From the NCBI RefSeq assembly GCF_030063355.1, contig NZ_JASISZ010000009.1:51206-115205 (forward strand): a stretch of DNA of 64,000 nt, given 5' to 3'. Below, piece by piece: positions 1 to 8,328 of this stretch. The position numbers and the translations under genes are program-made. The notes beneath the pieces are model-generated. The model ran no database searches. It saw nothing but the letters and a program-made list of their open reading frames with translations, and was not told where the DNA came from. The DNA is from Streptomyces sp. PH10-H1 (lineage in GTDB: Bacteria; Actinomycetota; Actinomycetes; Streptomycetales; Streptomycetaceae). The number at the start of each line of letters is the position of its first letter. Position 1 is the stretch's first letter.

Positions 1-1013
1 CCGCCGCCCAGCTCCTCGGCCAGCAGCGGTACGGCGGTGTTGCCGGCCGCGTTGGAGGTGCGCACGGCGTCCGAGCCCACGACCGCCGCTGCGCCGAAGC
101 CGAGGACGATCGTCATCAGATAGAAGGAGCCGATCAGCCCGATCGCCCACACCACCGACCGGCGGGCCGAGCGGGCGGTCGGCACGGTGTAGAACCGCGA
201 CAGGATGTGCGGCAGCCCCGCCGTGCCGAGCACCAGGGCGATCCCGAGGCTGATGAAGTCCAGTTTCGAGGTCCAGCTCCCGCCGTACTTGAGGCCGGGG
301 GACAGGAAGGCGCTGCCGTGACCGCTGCCGGCCGCGGCGGAGCGCAGCAGGCCGTTCAGATCACCGTGGAAGCGGATCAGAACCAGCACGACCAGCGCGA
401 TGGTGCCGCCCATCAGCAGCACGGTCTTGACGATCTGGATCCAGGTCGTCGCGCGCATCCCGCCGAAGGACACGTAGATGACCATCAGACCGCCGACCCC
501 GATCACCGTCCAGGTACGGGACGCGCCGCTCTGGCCGCCGAGCAGCAGCGCCACCAGGCTGCTCGCGCCGACCATCTGCGCGACCAGATAGAGCACCGAG
601 ACGATGACCGAGGAGGTGCCGGCCGCGATCCGGACCGGTCGCTGCCGCATACGGGCGGACAGCACATCGGCGAGGGTGTAGCGGCCGCAGTTGCGCACCA
701 GCTCCGCGACCAGCATGAGGACGACGAGCCAGGCGACCAGGAAGCCGACCGAGTACAGCATCCCGTCATAGCCGAACAGCGCGATGAGGCCGGAGATGCC
801 GAGGAACGACGCCGCCGACATGTAGTCGCCGGCGATGGCGAAACCGTTCTCCATGGGGGAGAAGAGCCGGCCCCCGGCGAAGAACTCGACCGACGAGCTG
901 CGCCGCCGGCCGGCCCAGGCGGTGATGGCCAGGGTCACGGACACGAAGACCGTGAACAGGACGAGGGCGAGCCCCTGATGCTCGTTCGCCGGATCTGCCA
1001 GGTAGCGGACCAT
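1..1013 (-). CDS. Cation/acetate-type sodium:solute symporter (C-terminus beyond window)
   Basis: The reverse strand from position 1013 reads an open frame to the window edge, so about 337 N-terminal residues are visible. It begins MVRYLADPANEHQG and contains FFAGGRLFSPMENGFAIAGD followed by YMSAASFLG. This is the hallmark start of ActP-like acetate/monocarboxylate permeases of the SSF family. Several long hydrophobic helices follow, and a segment GTAGLPHILSRFYTV matches the conserved SSF core. The role inferred is sodium-coupled uptake of acetate or a similar small organic acid. The start codon overlaps the stop of the upstream DUF485 gene (TGATG), so the two are translationally coupled, the usual arrangement for yjcH-actP pairs. 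The exact substrate cannot be read from the sequence. Confidence 0.88.
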   Translation of the reverse strand, partial: MVRYLADPANEHQGLALVLFTVFVSVTLAITAWAGRRRSSSVEFFAGGRLFSPMENGFAIAGDYMSAASFLGISGLIALFGYDGMLYSVGFLVAWLVVLMLVAELVRNCGRYTLADVLSARMRQRPVRIAAGTSSVIVSVLYLVAQMVGASSLVALLLGGQSGASRTWTVIGVGGLMVIYVSFGGMRATTWIQIVKTVLLMGGTIALVVLVLIRFHGDLNGLLRSAAAGSGHGSAFLSPGLKYGGSWTSKLDFISLGIALVLGTAGLPHILSRFYTVPTARSARRSVVWAIGLIGSFYLMTIVLGFGAAAVVGSDAVRTSNAAGNTAVPLLAEELGG

Positions 1014-1483
1014 CAACGCATCCGCTCCTGGGTGTCCCAGCGGAGGTCGAGCGCGGCCCGGTCCCTGCGCAGCCGTGCGTGCCGTGAGTAGGCCCAGGTC
1101 AGCAGGAAAGTGGAGGCGAACTGCGCCAGCCCGGCGACCATCGCGACATTGAGTTCACCGGCCACCGGGCGGGCCATCAGGCCGGGCGCCGCCGTGGCCG
1201 CCACCACGTACAGCAGGTACCAGCAGAGAAAGGCCGCCGCCGCCGGAAAGGCGAACCGGCGGTACTGGCCGCGCACTTCCCGGAACGCGGCGCTCCGCTG
1301 CACCTCCAGGTAGATCGCGGCCCGGTCCTCCGCCGTTCCCGCGACGGGCGCCGTGGGGGGCGCCGGCACAGGTGACGGCGCCGGAGTCGTCGGGTCCGGT
1401 ACCCAGAGACCGGCGGCCAGAGCGTCGTACCAGGGGTCGTCCACCCGTAGCGCGCCCGGGTCGACCCCGTCGTGCTTGTCCAC
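1013..1483 (-). CDS. DUF485 inner-membrane protein, symporter partner
   Basis: A 156-residue protein with a proline-rich N-terminal tail (about residues 25-50). A DUF485-type core follows: a segment QRSAAFREVRGQYRRFAFP, then two hydrophobic helices around residues 78-100 and 110-130. DUF485 proteins are encoded directly before acetate permeases and are thought to assist them. Here the stop codon overlaps the symporter start. The GTG start is preceded by GGAGAG at good spacing. The N-terminal extension is longer than in the roughly 100-residue enteric family members, which is common in Streptomyces. The function of the family is not established biochemically. Confidence 0.85.
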   Translation of the reverse strand: MDKHDGVDPGALRVDDPWYDALAAGLWVPDPTTPAPSPVPAPPTAPVAGTAEDRAAIYLEVQRSAAFREVRGQYRRFAFPAAAAFLCWYLLYVVAATAAPGLMARPVAGELNVAMVAGLAQFASTFLLTWAYSRHARLRRDRAALDLRWDTQERMR

Positions 1484-1611
1484 CGAACTCTCCTCGCTTC
1501 ACAGGCCGATTGGCCGTGCGCCCAAGCATGGACAGAGTGGGAAGATCCGGTGCTAACAAGCTGAAACGTTCACTCCATCAGGTGATGCCGTGCGTAGGCA
1601 TATCCGACGGT

Positions 1612-1653
1612 CCGCCCAGTGCACCTCCACCCGGGGTGGTGGAGCACTGGGCG
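1612..1653. terminator. Hairpin terminator downstream of parE
   Basis: A long GC-rich inverted repeat has arms starting CCGCCCAGTGC and ending GCACTGGGCGG, with further pairing of CCTCCACC with GGTGGTGGAG inside. It lies just past the parE stop codon on the reverse strand and before the DUF485 gene. It has no U-tract, which is normal for Streptomyces terminators. Confidence 0.7.
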
Positions 1654-1675
1654 GCGGAGGACCGGCCGGCAACCG

Positions 1676-3799
1676 CTAGGCGTCGATCCGGGACCGGTCG
1701 AGCGTCGCCGCCGAGTTGGTGATGAATTCCTTGCGCGGCGCGACCTCGTTGCCCATCAGCAGGTCGAAGGCCTGCTCGGCGGCGTCGAGGTCGCCGATGT
1801 TGATCCGGCGCAGGGTGCGGTGCCGCGGATCCATCGTGGTCTCCGCGAGCTGGTTCGCGTCCATCTCACCCAGACCCTTGTAGCGCTGAATGCCGTCCTT
1901 GTAACGGACGTTCCGGCGCTGGAGGTCGAGCAGCGTCTGCCGCAGCTCGTTGTCCGAATAGGTGTAGATGTACTTGTCCTGCCCCTTCTTGGGCTGGACG
2001 AGCTCGACGCGGTGGAGCGGCGGCACGGCCGAGAAGACCCTGCCCTGCTCGACCATCGGACGCATGTAGCGCTGGAACAGCGTGAGCAGCAGGCAGCGGA
2101 TGTGAGCGCCGTCGACATCGGCGTCCGCGAGGAAGATCACCTTCCCGTAGCGCGCCTGGTCGATGTCAAAGGTCCGGCCCGACCCGGCTCCTATCACCTG
2201 GATGATGGCGCCGCACTCGGCGTTCTTCAGCATGTCCGAAACCGACGACTTCTGGACATTCAGGATCTTGCCGCGGATCGGCAGCAGCGCCTGGAACTCC
2301 GAGTTCCGGGCCACCTTGGCCGTGCCGAGCGCCGAGTCGCCCTCGACGATGAACAGCTCGGTACGGTCCACGTCGTCGCTGCGGCAGTCCGCGAGCTTCG
2401 CCGGCAGCGAGGACGTCTCCAGCGCGGTCTTCCGGCGCTGCGCGTCCTTGTGCTGCCGGGCCGCGATACGGGTACGCGCGGCGGCGACGGTCTTCTCCAG
2501 GACCGCCCGTGCCTGCAGCTTCGTGTCGCGCTTGGCGGAGGTCAGGAACTCCTTGAGCTCCTTGGCCACGACGTTGGCCACGATCCGGTTGGCGGCCGAG
2601 GTACCCAGTACTTCCTTGGTCTGGCCCTCGAACTGCGGCTCGGCCAGCCGGACGGTGACAACGGCCGTCAGACCTTCCATCGCGTCGTCCTTGACCACGT
2701 CGTCCTCGGCGACCCGCAGCAGCTTGGCGGAGCGCAGCACCTCGTTGACGGTCTTGGTGACCGCCCGTTCGAAGCCCGTGACATGGGTGCCGCCCTTGGG
2801 GGTGGCGATGATGTTGACGAACGACCGCGCCACGGTGTCGTACCCGGTGCCCCAGCGCATCGCGATGTCCACGGCCAGCTCACGGGTGACCTCGGTCGCC
2901 GTCATGTGGCCGCGGTCGTCCAGCACCGGGACGGTCTCCTTGAAGATGCCGGTGCCGGTCAGCCGCAGGACGTCACAGATCGGCTTGTCCTGGGAGAGGT
3001 ACTCGCAGAACTCGCTGATGCCGCCGTCGTAGTGGAAGACGTCCTCGACGACCTTGCCGTCGCCCTCCAGGTCGCGCTCGTCGCGGACGACGATGGTCAG
3101 CCCCGGCACCAGGAAGGCCGTCTGGCGGGCGCGCTGGTGGAGGTTCTCCAGCGAGATCTTGGCGTCCTTCAGGAAGATCTGCCGGTCCGCCCAGTAGCGC
3201 ACACGGGTGCCGGTCCGCGCCCTGGCGACCTTCTTCGTCTTGTTCAGACCACTCGCCGGCTCGAAGGAGGAGTCGGGACCGGCTCCGGCGAAGGCGCCGG
3301 GCACGCCGCGCCGGAAGCTGATGGCGTGGGTGTGGCCGCTCCTGTCGACCTCGACGTCGAGGCGGGCGGACAGCGCGTTGACGACCGAGGCGCCGACGCC
3401 GTGCAGGCCGCCGGAGGCCGCGTAGGAGCCACCGCCGAACTTGCCGCCGGCGTGCAGCTTGGTCATCACGACCTCGATGCCCGACAGGCCGGTCTTGGGC
3501 TCCAGGTCGACCGGGATGCCGCGGCCGTTGTCGCGGACCTCGACCGAGGAGTCGTCGCGCAGGAATACCTCGATGCGGTCGCAGTGACCGCCGAGGGCTT
3601 CGTCGACCGAGTTGTCGATGATCTCCCACACGCAGTGCATGAGGCCCCGGCTGTCGGTGGAGCCGATGTACATGCCGGGGCGTTTGCGGACGGCCTCCAG
3701 CCCCTCGAGGACGAGCAGATGCCGCGCGGTGTAGTTGGAACCGTCGCGATCTGCGCCCGTCAGCAGCGCGGAGGACGGCACGGATGTTTCGGCGGTCAC
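1676..3799 (-). CDS. parE: DNA topoisomerase IV subunit B (GyrB-type ATPase)
   Basis: A 707-residue type IIA topoisomerase B subunit. The GHKL ATPase domain comes first: DNSVDEAL near residue 60, DNGRGIP near 93 and GGLHGVGASVVNALS near 130. The transducer follows, then a Toprim domain with IVEGDSALG near residue 480 and the metal-binding DADVDGAH near 555. It would partner with ParC to decatenate replicated chromosomes. I call ParE rather than GyrB because of its neighbourhood next to hrdB; the true gyrB normally sits by dnaN/recF at oriC. The GTG start has GGAG upstream at good spacing. A LexA-like palindrome lies about 110 bases upstream of the start and is described separately. Confidence 0.9.
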   Translation of the reverse strand: MTAETSVPSSALLTGADRDGSNYTARHLLVLEGLEAVRKRPGMYIGSTDSRGLMHCVWEIIDNSVDEALGGHCDRIEVFLRDDSSVEVRDNGRGIPVDLEPKTGLSGIEVVMTKLHAGGKFGGGSYAASGGLHGVGASVVNALSARLDVEVDRSGHTHAISFRRGVPGAFAGAGPDSSFEPASGLNKTKKVARARTGTRVRYWADRQIFLKDAKISLENLHQRARQTAFLVPGLTIVVRDERDLEGDGKVVEDVFHYDGGISEFCEYLSQDKPICDVLRLTGTGIFKETVPVLDDRGHMTATEVTRELAVDIAMRWGTGYDTVARSFVNIIATPKGGTHVTGFERAVTKTVNEVLRSAKLLRVAEDDVVKDDAMEGLTAVVTVRLAEPQFEGQTKEVLGTSAANRIVANVVAKELKEFLTSAKRDTKLQARAVLEKTVAAARTRIAARQHKDAQRRKTALETSSLPAKLADCRSDDVDRTELFIVEGDSALGTAKVARNSEFQALLPIRGKILNVQKSSVSDMLKNAECGAIIQVIGAGSGRTFDIDQARYGKVIFLADADVDGAHIRCLLLTLFQRYMRPMVEQGRVFSAVPPLHRVELVQPKKGQDKYIYTYSDNELRQTLLDLQRRNVRYKDGIQRYKGLGEMDANQLAETTMDPRHRTLRRINIGDLDAAEQAFDLLMGNEVAPRKEFITNSAATLDRSRIDA

Positions 3800-4205
3800 G
3801 CGGGCAGCTCCTCGATGAAGTTCTTCAGCCGTATCGGTGAGAGGGTACCGAGGCCAGGTACGCCAGTTGTGCCGCGACCCGGTATCCGGGCCCCAGAGTA
3901 GCCCCTTATCGATCGTGTGTTCGATACCTCATTTGAGTGATACACATGTCACGTTCCCAATGACGCATGAACCATTTAGGCTCCGGGCACGTCCTCACCA
4001 ACAGCCGGCAACCCAGCCGGAGGACACAATCGGACAAGCGCCCCAAACGCGACAACTTCCGCATCAGAGGCCAATCCGCTACCAACAGGTAGCATCCAGT
4101 CACTTCGAAGTCAGATTTCGAGGAAAAGCCACGAGCGGGAACGTTTTCGGCCTGGTTGGATGTTGACCCTGGTACGACAGCTCGTCGAGCTAGAGAAGAG
4201 GCGAC
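3800..4205. other. 406-base divergent intergenic region between parE and the DUF7455 gene
   Basis: No convincing gene is seen. The stretch is less GC-rich than its flanks and must carry the divergent promoters for parE (reverse) and the small DUF7455 gene (forward). A TTGACC hexamer at 4163-4168 could be a -35 element for the forward gene. The clearest regulatory candidate is a LexA-like palindrome at 3909-3924. A reverse open frame across 3906-4439 lacks any recognisable domain and overlaps the DUF7455 gene, so it was not called. Confidence 0.6.
3909..3924. promoter_or_regulatory. Candidate LexA (SOS) box upstream of parE
   Basis: The sequence TCGATCGTGTGTTCGA matches the actinobacterial SOS box TCGAAC-N4-GTTCGA at all specified positions but one (T for A at position 5). 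It is about 110 bases upstream of the parE start and 280 bases upstream of the divergent small gene. The box in front of lexA itself in this window is a perfect core match, which gives an internal reference for comparison. Functional LexA binding is inference. Confidence 0.4.
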
Positions 4206-4436
4206 GTGACTACAGTTCTGACCCCCGCGAGCCCGCTGACGGCGGCGGACCGCTGCGACCGTTGCGGCGCCCAGGCATACCTGCGCGTCGTCCTCATCAG
4301 TGGCGGCGAACTGCTCTTCTGCGCGCACCACGGGCGCAAGTTCGAGCCCGAACTCAAGAAGATCGCTGCGGAAATACAGGACGAAACCGGCCGACTCACC
4401 GACACCCCGGCGCAACCGGTCGAGGACGAGCACTGA
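4206..4436 (+). CDS. Small conserved actinobacterial protein, DUF7455 type
   Basis: A 76-residue soluble protein starting MTTVLTPASPLTAADRCDRC. It has a CDRCGAQA pair and a later CAHHGRKF, four potential metal ligands (Cys-x2-Cys and Cys-x-His-His) arranged like a small zinc finger. The C-terminal half is charged and helical. The GTG start is preceded by a GAAGAGG ribosome-binding site. This protein is widely conserved beside parE and hrdB in Streptomyces. I recognise the family but no function is known. Zinc binding is inferred from the cysteine spacing. Confidence 0.85.
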   Translation: MTTVLTPASPLTAADRCDRCGAQAYLRVVLISGGELLFCAHHGRKFEPELKKIAAEIQDETGRLTDTPAQPVEDEH

Positions 4437-4464
4437 CACATCGCACCTGCGACGAGCTCGGATC

Positions 4465-4504
4465 GACGGGCGGCCGGACCCTCTCAGGGGCCGGGCCGCC
4501 CGTC
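4465..4504. terminator. Bidirectional terminator between convergent genes
   Basis: A perfect 11-base inverted repeat GACGGGCGGCC / GGCCGCCCGTC, with extra pairing inside, sits between the stops of the DUF7455 gene (forward) and the trypsin gene (reverse). Confidence 0.75.
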
Positions 4505-4520
4505 GGCTCTTCCGGGCCCG

Positions 4521-5354
4521 TCATGTGTGCTGCGCGACCAGTTCGCTGATGGCGGACACCCGGGTGTACACACCGGGGTACCTGGCCTGGGCGCAGCCTG
4601 TACCCCAGGAGACCAGCCCCACGAGCCTGTCGCCGACGACCAGCGGCCCGCCGCTGTCGCCCTGGCACGCGTCCTTGCCGCCCAGCGGCTCGCCGGCGCA
4701 CAGCATGGCGCTGCGGAGATACGTACCGTCCGCGTTGCCGGGGTAGGCCTGCTCGCAGACCTGGTCGGCCAGCAGCGTGACCCCTGCCGACCGCAGGACC
4801 GGCGAGTACGCCCCGGTGCCGATGGTGTCCCCCCAGCCGTACACGCGGGCCCCAGAGCCCGCCTGATAGGCCTGTGGGTCGCCCGGGCCGGCCATGGCGA
4901 TGGCCGAACCCGCCGCGAGCGGGTGCTCAAGTGTGATGACCGCCACATCCCCGGCGTTCGTCACCGGGTCGTACCCCGGATCGACCCATACCTGGCGCAA
5001 CCGCACTTCCTGGCCGTCGTTGCTCCGGAGATCGATCCGGTCGGCGATGACGCGCAGATCCCCCACCGCCCGCCAGTCCGCTCCGAGCACCCCCCGGCCG
5101 AAGCAGTGCGCCGCCGTGATCACGGTCGAGGCCGCCACCACGGTCCCGCCGCAGAATTGGCCGGATCTCGACTGTCCGAAACGGTTTCGGCTCGCCAGCG
5201 CCACCACCCACGGCTGCCCACCGGCAGCGGCCGGATCGCCGCCGATGATCACTCCCTTGACGTCCGCCGTGGCAGCGGGGACCCCGGGCGGCACCACCAG
5301 CGCGGTCAGCAGCACCGCCAGCCCGCTGAGCGGCATCCGGAACCTGGAACGCAT
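4521..5354 (-). CDS. Secreted trypsin-like serine protease
   Basis: A 277-residue S1 family protease. The chosen ATG has AGGAGG seven bases upstream; a longer in-frame start exists but has no such site. Residues 1-30 are a signal peptide ([11 protein letters not shown] followed by a hydrophobic run ending near AATA). The mature chain starts near the trypsin-like [12 protein letters not shown]. The catalytic triad is visible as His in VITAAHCF, Asp in AGDVAVITL and Ser in [10 protein letters not shown]. The protein is presumably exported and active outside the cell. It lies downstream of hrdB on the same strand but is separated by a hairpin, so it probably has its own promoter. Confidence 0.9.
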   Translation of the reverse strand: MRSRFRMPLSGLAVLLTALVVPPGVPAATADVKGVIIGGDPAAAGGQPWVVALASRNRFGQSRSGQFCGGTVVAASTVITAAHCFGRGVLGADWRAVGDLRVIADRIDLRSNDGQEVRLRQVWVDPGYDPVTNAGDVAVITLEHPLAAGSAIAMAGPGDPQAYQAGSGARVYGWGDTIGTGAYSPVLRSAGVTLLADQVCEQAYPGNADGTYLRSAMLCAGEPLGGKDACQGDSGGPLVVGDRLVGLVSWGTGCAQARYPGVYTRVSAISELVAQHT

Positions 5355-5376
5355 ACGGCCTCCTGACCCTGTGGAG

Positions 5377-5396
5377 CACTCTGGAAACCCAGAGTG
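5377..5396. terminator. Short hairpin after hrdB
   Basis: Inverted repeat CACTCTGG / CCAGAGTG with a four-base loop lies between the hrdB stop and the trypsin ribosome-binding site. It may terminate hrdB transcription or act as a leader hairpin for the protease gene. Confidence 0.5.
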
Positions 5397-5438
5397 ATCC
5401 ATAGGACCGGAGGCCGCATCCGCAGGACTGATGAAGGA

Positions 5439-6992
5439 TCAGTCCAGGTAGTCGCGCAGAACCTGCGAGCGCGACGGGTGCCGAAGCTTCGACATCGTCT
5501 TCGACTCGATCTGCCGGATCCGCTCGCGCGTGACCCCGTAGACCTTGCCGATCTCGTCGAGCGTCTTCGGCTGCCCGTCCGTGAGGCCGAAGCGCATGGA
5601 GACCACGCCCGCCTCCCGCTCGGACAGGGTGTCCAGCACCGAGTGCAGCTGCTCCTGCAGGAGCGTGAAGCTGACCGCGTCGGCCGGTACGACCGCCTCG
5701 GAGTCCTCGATGAGGTCTCCGAACTCGCTGTCGCCGTCCTCACCCAGCGGGGTGTGGAGGGAGATCGGCTCGCGGCCGTACTTCTGGACCTCGATGACCT
5801 TTTCGGGGGTCATGTCGAGTTCCTTGGCCAGCTCCTCCGGGGTGGGCTCGCGGCCCAGGTCCTGGAGCATCTGGCGCTGCACACGGGCCAGCTTGTTGAT
5901 GACCTCGACCATGTGCACCGGAATACGGATGGTGCGGGCCTGGTCGGCCATCGCGCGGGTGATCGCCTGGCGGATCCACCACGTGGCGTACGTGGAGAAC
6001 TTGAAGCCCTTGGTGTAGTCGAACTTCTCGACCGCACGGATCAGGCCCAGGTTGCCCTCCTGGATCAGGTCCAGGAACAGCATGCCGCGGCCGGTGTAGC
6101 GCTTGGCCAGCGAGACCACGAGACGGAGGTTGGCCTCCAGCAGGTGGTTCTTGGCCCAGCGGCCGTCCTCGGCGATGATCTCCAGCTCGCGCTTGAGCTT
6201 GGGAGCGAGCTTGTCGGCCGCCGCCAGCTTGTCCTCCGCGAACAGGCCGGCCTCGATGCGCTTGGCGAGCTCGACCTCCTGCTCGGCGTTGAGCAGCGGG
6301 ACCTTGCCGATCTGCTTCAGATAGTCCTTGACCGGGTCGGCGGTGGCCCCGGCCACCGCGACCTGCTGAGCGGGAGCGTCGTCCTCGTCGTCGTCGGAGA
6401 GCACGAAGCTCTCGGACTCGGGCTTATCCGACTCCTCGTCACCCTTGCCGGGCTTGGCCGCCTCGTCGACCTCTTCGCCGTCGGCGTCGTCATCGTCCGA
6501 GGACTTCTTGGCGGCGGTCTTCTTGACCGCGGCCTTCTTGGCGGCGGTCTTCTTGACCGCAGCCTTCTTGGCCGCCGGCTTCGCGGCGGTGGCGTCGGAT
6601 TCTTCGATCGAATCCACCGTCTCGGCCTCGACAGCCCCCGCGGGAGCGGTGGCGGCCTTGGCGGCGACGGTCTTCTTGGCGACGGTTGCCTTGGTGACGA
6701 CCGTCTTGGTGGCGGTGCGCTTTGCCGGGCTCTTGGCTGCGACGCTCTTGCGAGTGCGCTTGGGCTCCTCAGCGGCACTGACCATCAGCGTCACACCTTC
6801 CTCATCGAGGACCTGGTTGAGGCTGCGCAGAACGTTCTTCCACTGGGTTGCCGGAATCTGGTCCGCTTCGAAGGCCCGACGCACGTCGTCGCCGGCGATC
6901 TGCCCCTGAGCCTTACCCCGCTCGATGAGCGCCATCAGAGACTCGGACTCGGCGATCTCCGGCGGGAGCGTACGGGATGTGCTGGCCGACAC
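5439..6992 (-). CDS. hrdB: Principal RNA polymerase sigma factor HrdB (sigma-70 group 1)
   Basis: The essential housekeeping sigma factor, 517 residues from the GTG that gives [14 protein letters not shown]. An in-frame TTG lies two codons earlier, but GAGAGG is spaced correctly for the GTG. Region 1.1 is followed by a Lys/Ala-rich low-complexity stretch ([17 protein letters not shown], about residues 130-165) and an acidic segment typical of Streptomyces HrdB. Regions 1.2 to 4.2 are intact: [11 protein letters not shown], the region 2 core [20 protein letters not shown], the region 2.4 stretch [14 protein letters not shown], and the region 4.2 helix [13 protein letters not shown]. The gene lies between whiH and the trypsin gene. 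Confidence 0.97.
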   Translation of the reverse strand: MSASTSRTLPPEIAESESLMALIERGKAQGQIAGDDVRRAFEADQIPATQWKNVLRSLNQVLDEEGVTLMVSAAEEPKRTRKSVAAKSPAKRTATKTVVTKATVAKKTVAAKAATAPAGAVEAETVDSIEESDATAAKPAAKKAAVKKTAAKKAAVKKTAAKKSSDDDDADGEEVDEAAKPGKGDEESDKPESESFVLSDDDEDDAPAQQVAVAGATADPVKDYLKQIGKVPLLNAEQEVELAKRIEAGLFAEDKLAAADKLAPKLKRELEIIAEDGRWAKNHLLEANLRLVVSLAKRYTGRGMLFLDLIQEGNLGLIRAVEKFDYTKGFKFSTYATWWIRQAITRAMADQARTIRIPVHMVEVINKLARVQRQMLQDLGREPTPEELAKELDMTPEKVIEVQKYGREPISLHTPLGEDGDSEFGDLIEDSEAVVPADAVSFTLLQEQLHSVLDTLSEREAGVVSMRFGLTDGQPKTLDEIGKVYGVTRERIRQIESKTMSKLRHPSRSQVLRDYLD

Positions 6993-7044
6993 GAACAACC
7001 TCTCGGAACGATGGGAACGACTCGGTGGAACCGCTCAGAAACAC

Positions 7045-7070
7045 AGCGTCAGAACTGTCGCTGCTATTCC
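7045..7070 (-). promoter_or_regulatory. Possible SigR-like promoter of hrdB
   Basis: On the reverse strand GGAAT is followed after 18 bases by GCT, close to the SigR consensus GGAAT-N18-GTT, about 55 bases upstream of the hrdB start. A SigR-dependent hrdB promoter is known in S. coelicolor. The one-base mismatch in the -10 element keeps confidence low. Confidence 0.35.
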
Positions 7071-7199
7071 TTGTGCGGCCACCACCTCTTAAGTCATCGC
7101 GCTGCCTCGCCAAGCGTTACGCCCGGCCCACGTGGCCCGAGTCACACCCCATACCGCCTGTAAACATCTGATAGCGGGACACTCTTCGCGCATGGGACG

Positions 7200-7234
7200 C
7201 CGTCGGCCCCTGGCCGATGGTCCGGGGCCGGCGG
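7200..7234. terminator. Hairpin downstream of whiH
   Basis: A GC-rich inverted repeat pairs CGGCCCC with GGGGCCG, with flanking imperfect CCG pairs. It lies between the whiH stop and the hrdB upstream region and would end whiH transcripts on the reverse strand. Confidence 0.5.
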
Positions 7235-7266
7235 CGGCTCGGCTGTACGGTCAGTGCTCGCGGCGG

Positions 7267-8163
7267 TCAGTGCTCGCGCGGTGACGGGACGACGTGATCG
7301 GCGGCGGGGGCCTCGGTGTGGACGGCGAGCAGCTGCCGCATCGCGGCCTCGGCGGATGCCCCGTCGCCCGACGCGAGCGCCTCGACGATCCGCCGGTGGA
7401 GGGTCACGGCGGGCTCGCCCGGGCGCTCGCAGCCGGTGACCGGGCCGCCCGACACATGCAGGGCGGAGGACACGATGCCCGCCAGGTGCTCGAGCATCCG
7501 GTTCCCGGCCACCTGCAGCAGCAGGGAGTGGAACTCGGAGTCCGCCCTGGAGAAGGTCAGGGAATCACCCTGGGCGGCGGCGTGCCCCATGATCTCCACC
7601 ATGTCCGCGAGGCGCTGCTGCACGTCTTCGCGGCCGTGTCCGGCGGCGAGCCGCGCGGCGAGCGGCTCGATGGTCCAACGCAGTTCGAACAGTTCGCGGC
7701 GCTGGTCGTCGCGCTGCGGTCCGAAGGCCCGCCATTCGATGATGTCGGGGTCCAGCAGGTTCCAGTCGGCGACCGGACGGACCCGGGTCCCGACGTTCGG
7801 CCTGGCACTGACCAGGCCCTTGGCCTCAAGGACGCGCAGGGACTCGCGCACCACGGTGCGGGAGACCTCGAAGCGCTGGCCGATCTCCTCGGGGACGAGC
7901 GGCCGGTCGGCGCCCAGATCCCCGGAGACGATCATCTGTCCGAGCTGCTGGACGAGTTGGCCGTGCAGCCCGCGGCCACGGCTGCCGCCGGCCCGGCGGC
8001 CGACCCGGCCCATGTCCGAGTCCGAACCGTCCCAGGAGGGAAGGCCGGGGCGGTCGACACCTGAGGCGTCGGCGTACGAGTAGCGGTCGAGCTCGGCCGG
8101 GCCAACGATGCTGGTGTCGGCGGAACGAGCCGTGGTCATCAGGGTGTGCGCAAGGGTACTCAC
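7267..8163 (-). CDS. whiH: GntR/FadR-family sporulation regulator WhiH
   Basis: A 298-residue regulator. The N-terminal 75 residues are divergent. The GntR winged helix follows, with QLVQQLGQMIVSGDLGADRP then VPEEIGQRFEVSRTVVRESL. The FadR-type all-helical FCD domain comes next, with DPDIIEWRAFGPQRDDQRRE and the ligand-pocket residues in SRADSEFHSLLLQVAGN. Sequence and position next to hrdB identify WhiH, needed in Streptomyces for septation of aerial hyphae into spores and thought to respond to a carboxylate-type ligand. I chose the GTG giving STLAHTLM, preceded by AAAGGA. A much longer reading frame upstream starts from an ATG without conserved sequence. Confidence 0.93.
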   Translation of the reverse strand: MSTLAHTLMTTARSADTSIVGPAELDRYSYADASGVDRPGLPSWDGSDSDMGRVGRRAGGSRGRGLHGQLVQQLGQMIVSGDLGADRPLVPEEIGQRFEVSRTVVRESLRVLEAKGLVSARPNVGTRVRPVADWNLLDPDIIEWRAFGPQRDDQRRELFELRWTIEPLAARLAAGHGREDVQQRLADMVEIMGHAAAQGDSLTFSRADSEFHSLLLQVAGNRMLEHLAGIVSSALHVSGGPVTGCERPGEPAVTLHRRIVEALASGDGASAEAAMRQLLAVHTEAPAADHVVPSPREH

Positions 8164-8328
8164 GCATCCTTTGTCGGCGATGCCACGGCGGGCCTTGAGG
8201 GCTTTGCTGAAAAGCACACGAAAGGGTGAGCGCTCATCACCTGATAATTGACGCTTTATCGGAATGAAACGCCCTGCATGACAGGCCAGGAACACAGTTC
8301 CGTTTATCCGACCGCGAGTTGGGCGGCG

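Noticed and set aside
1619..3901. Forward reading frame of 760 codons
   Set aside because: It is the mirror of parE on the other strand. The composition is Arg/Val/Asp-rich without any domain, and parE is unambiguous.
8254..8265. TCCGATAA upstream of whiH as a WhiG sigma -10 element
   Set aside because: Seven of eight bases match GCCGATAA on the reverse strand, but no TAAA lies 16 bases upstream, so I did not call a promoter. WhiG control of whiH is known in S. coelicolor and should be checked by 5'-end mapping.
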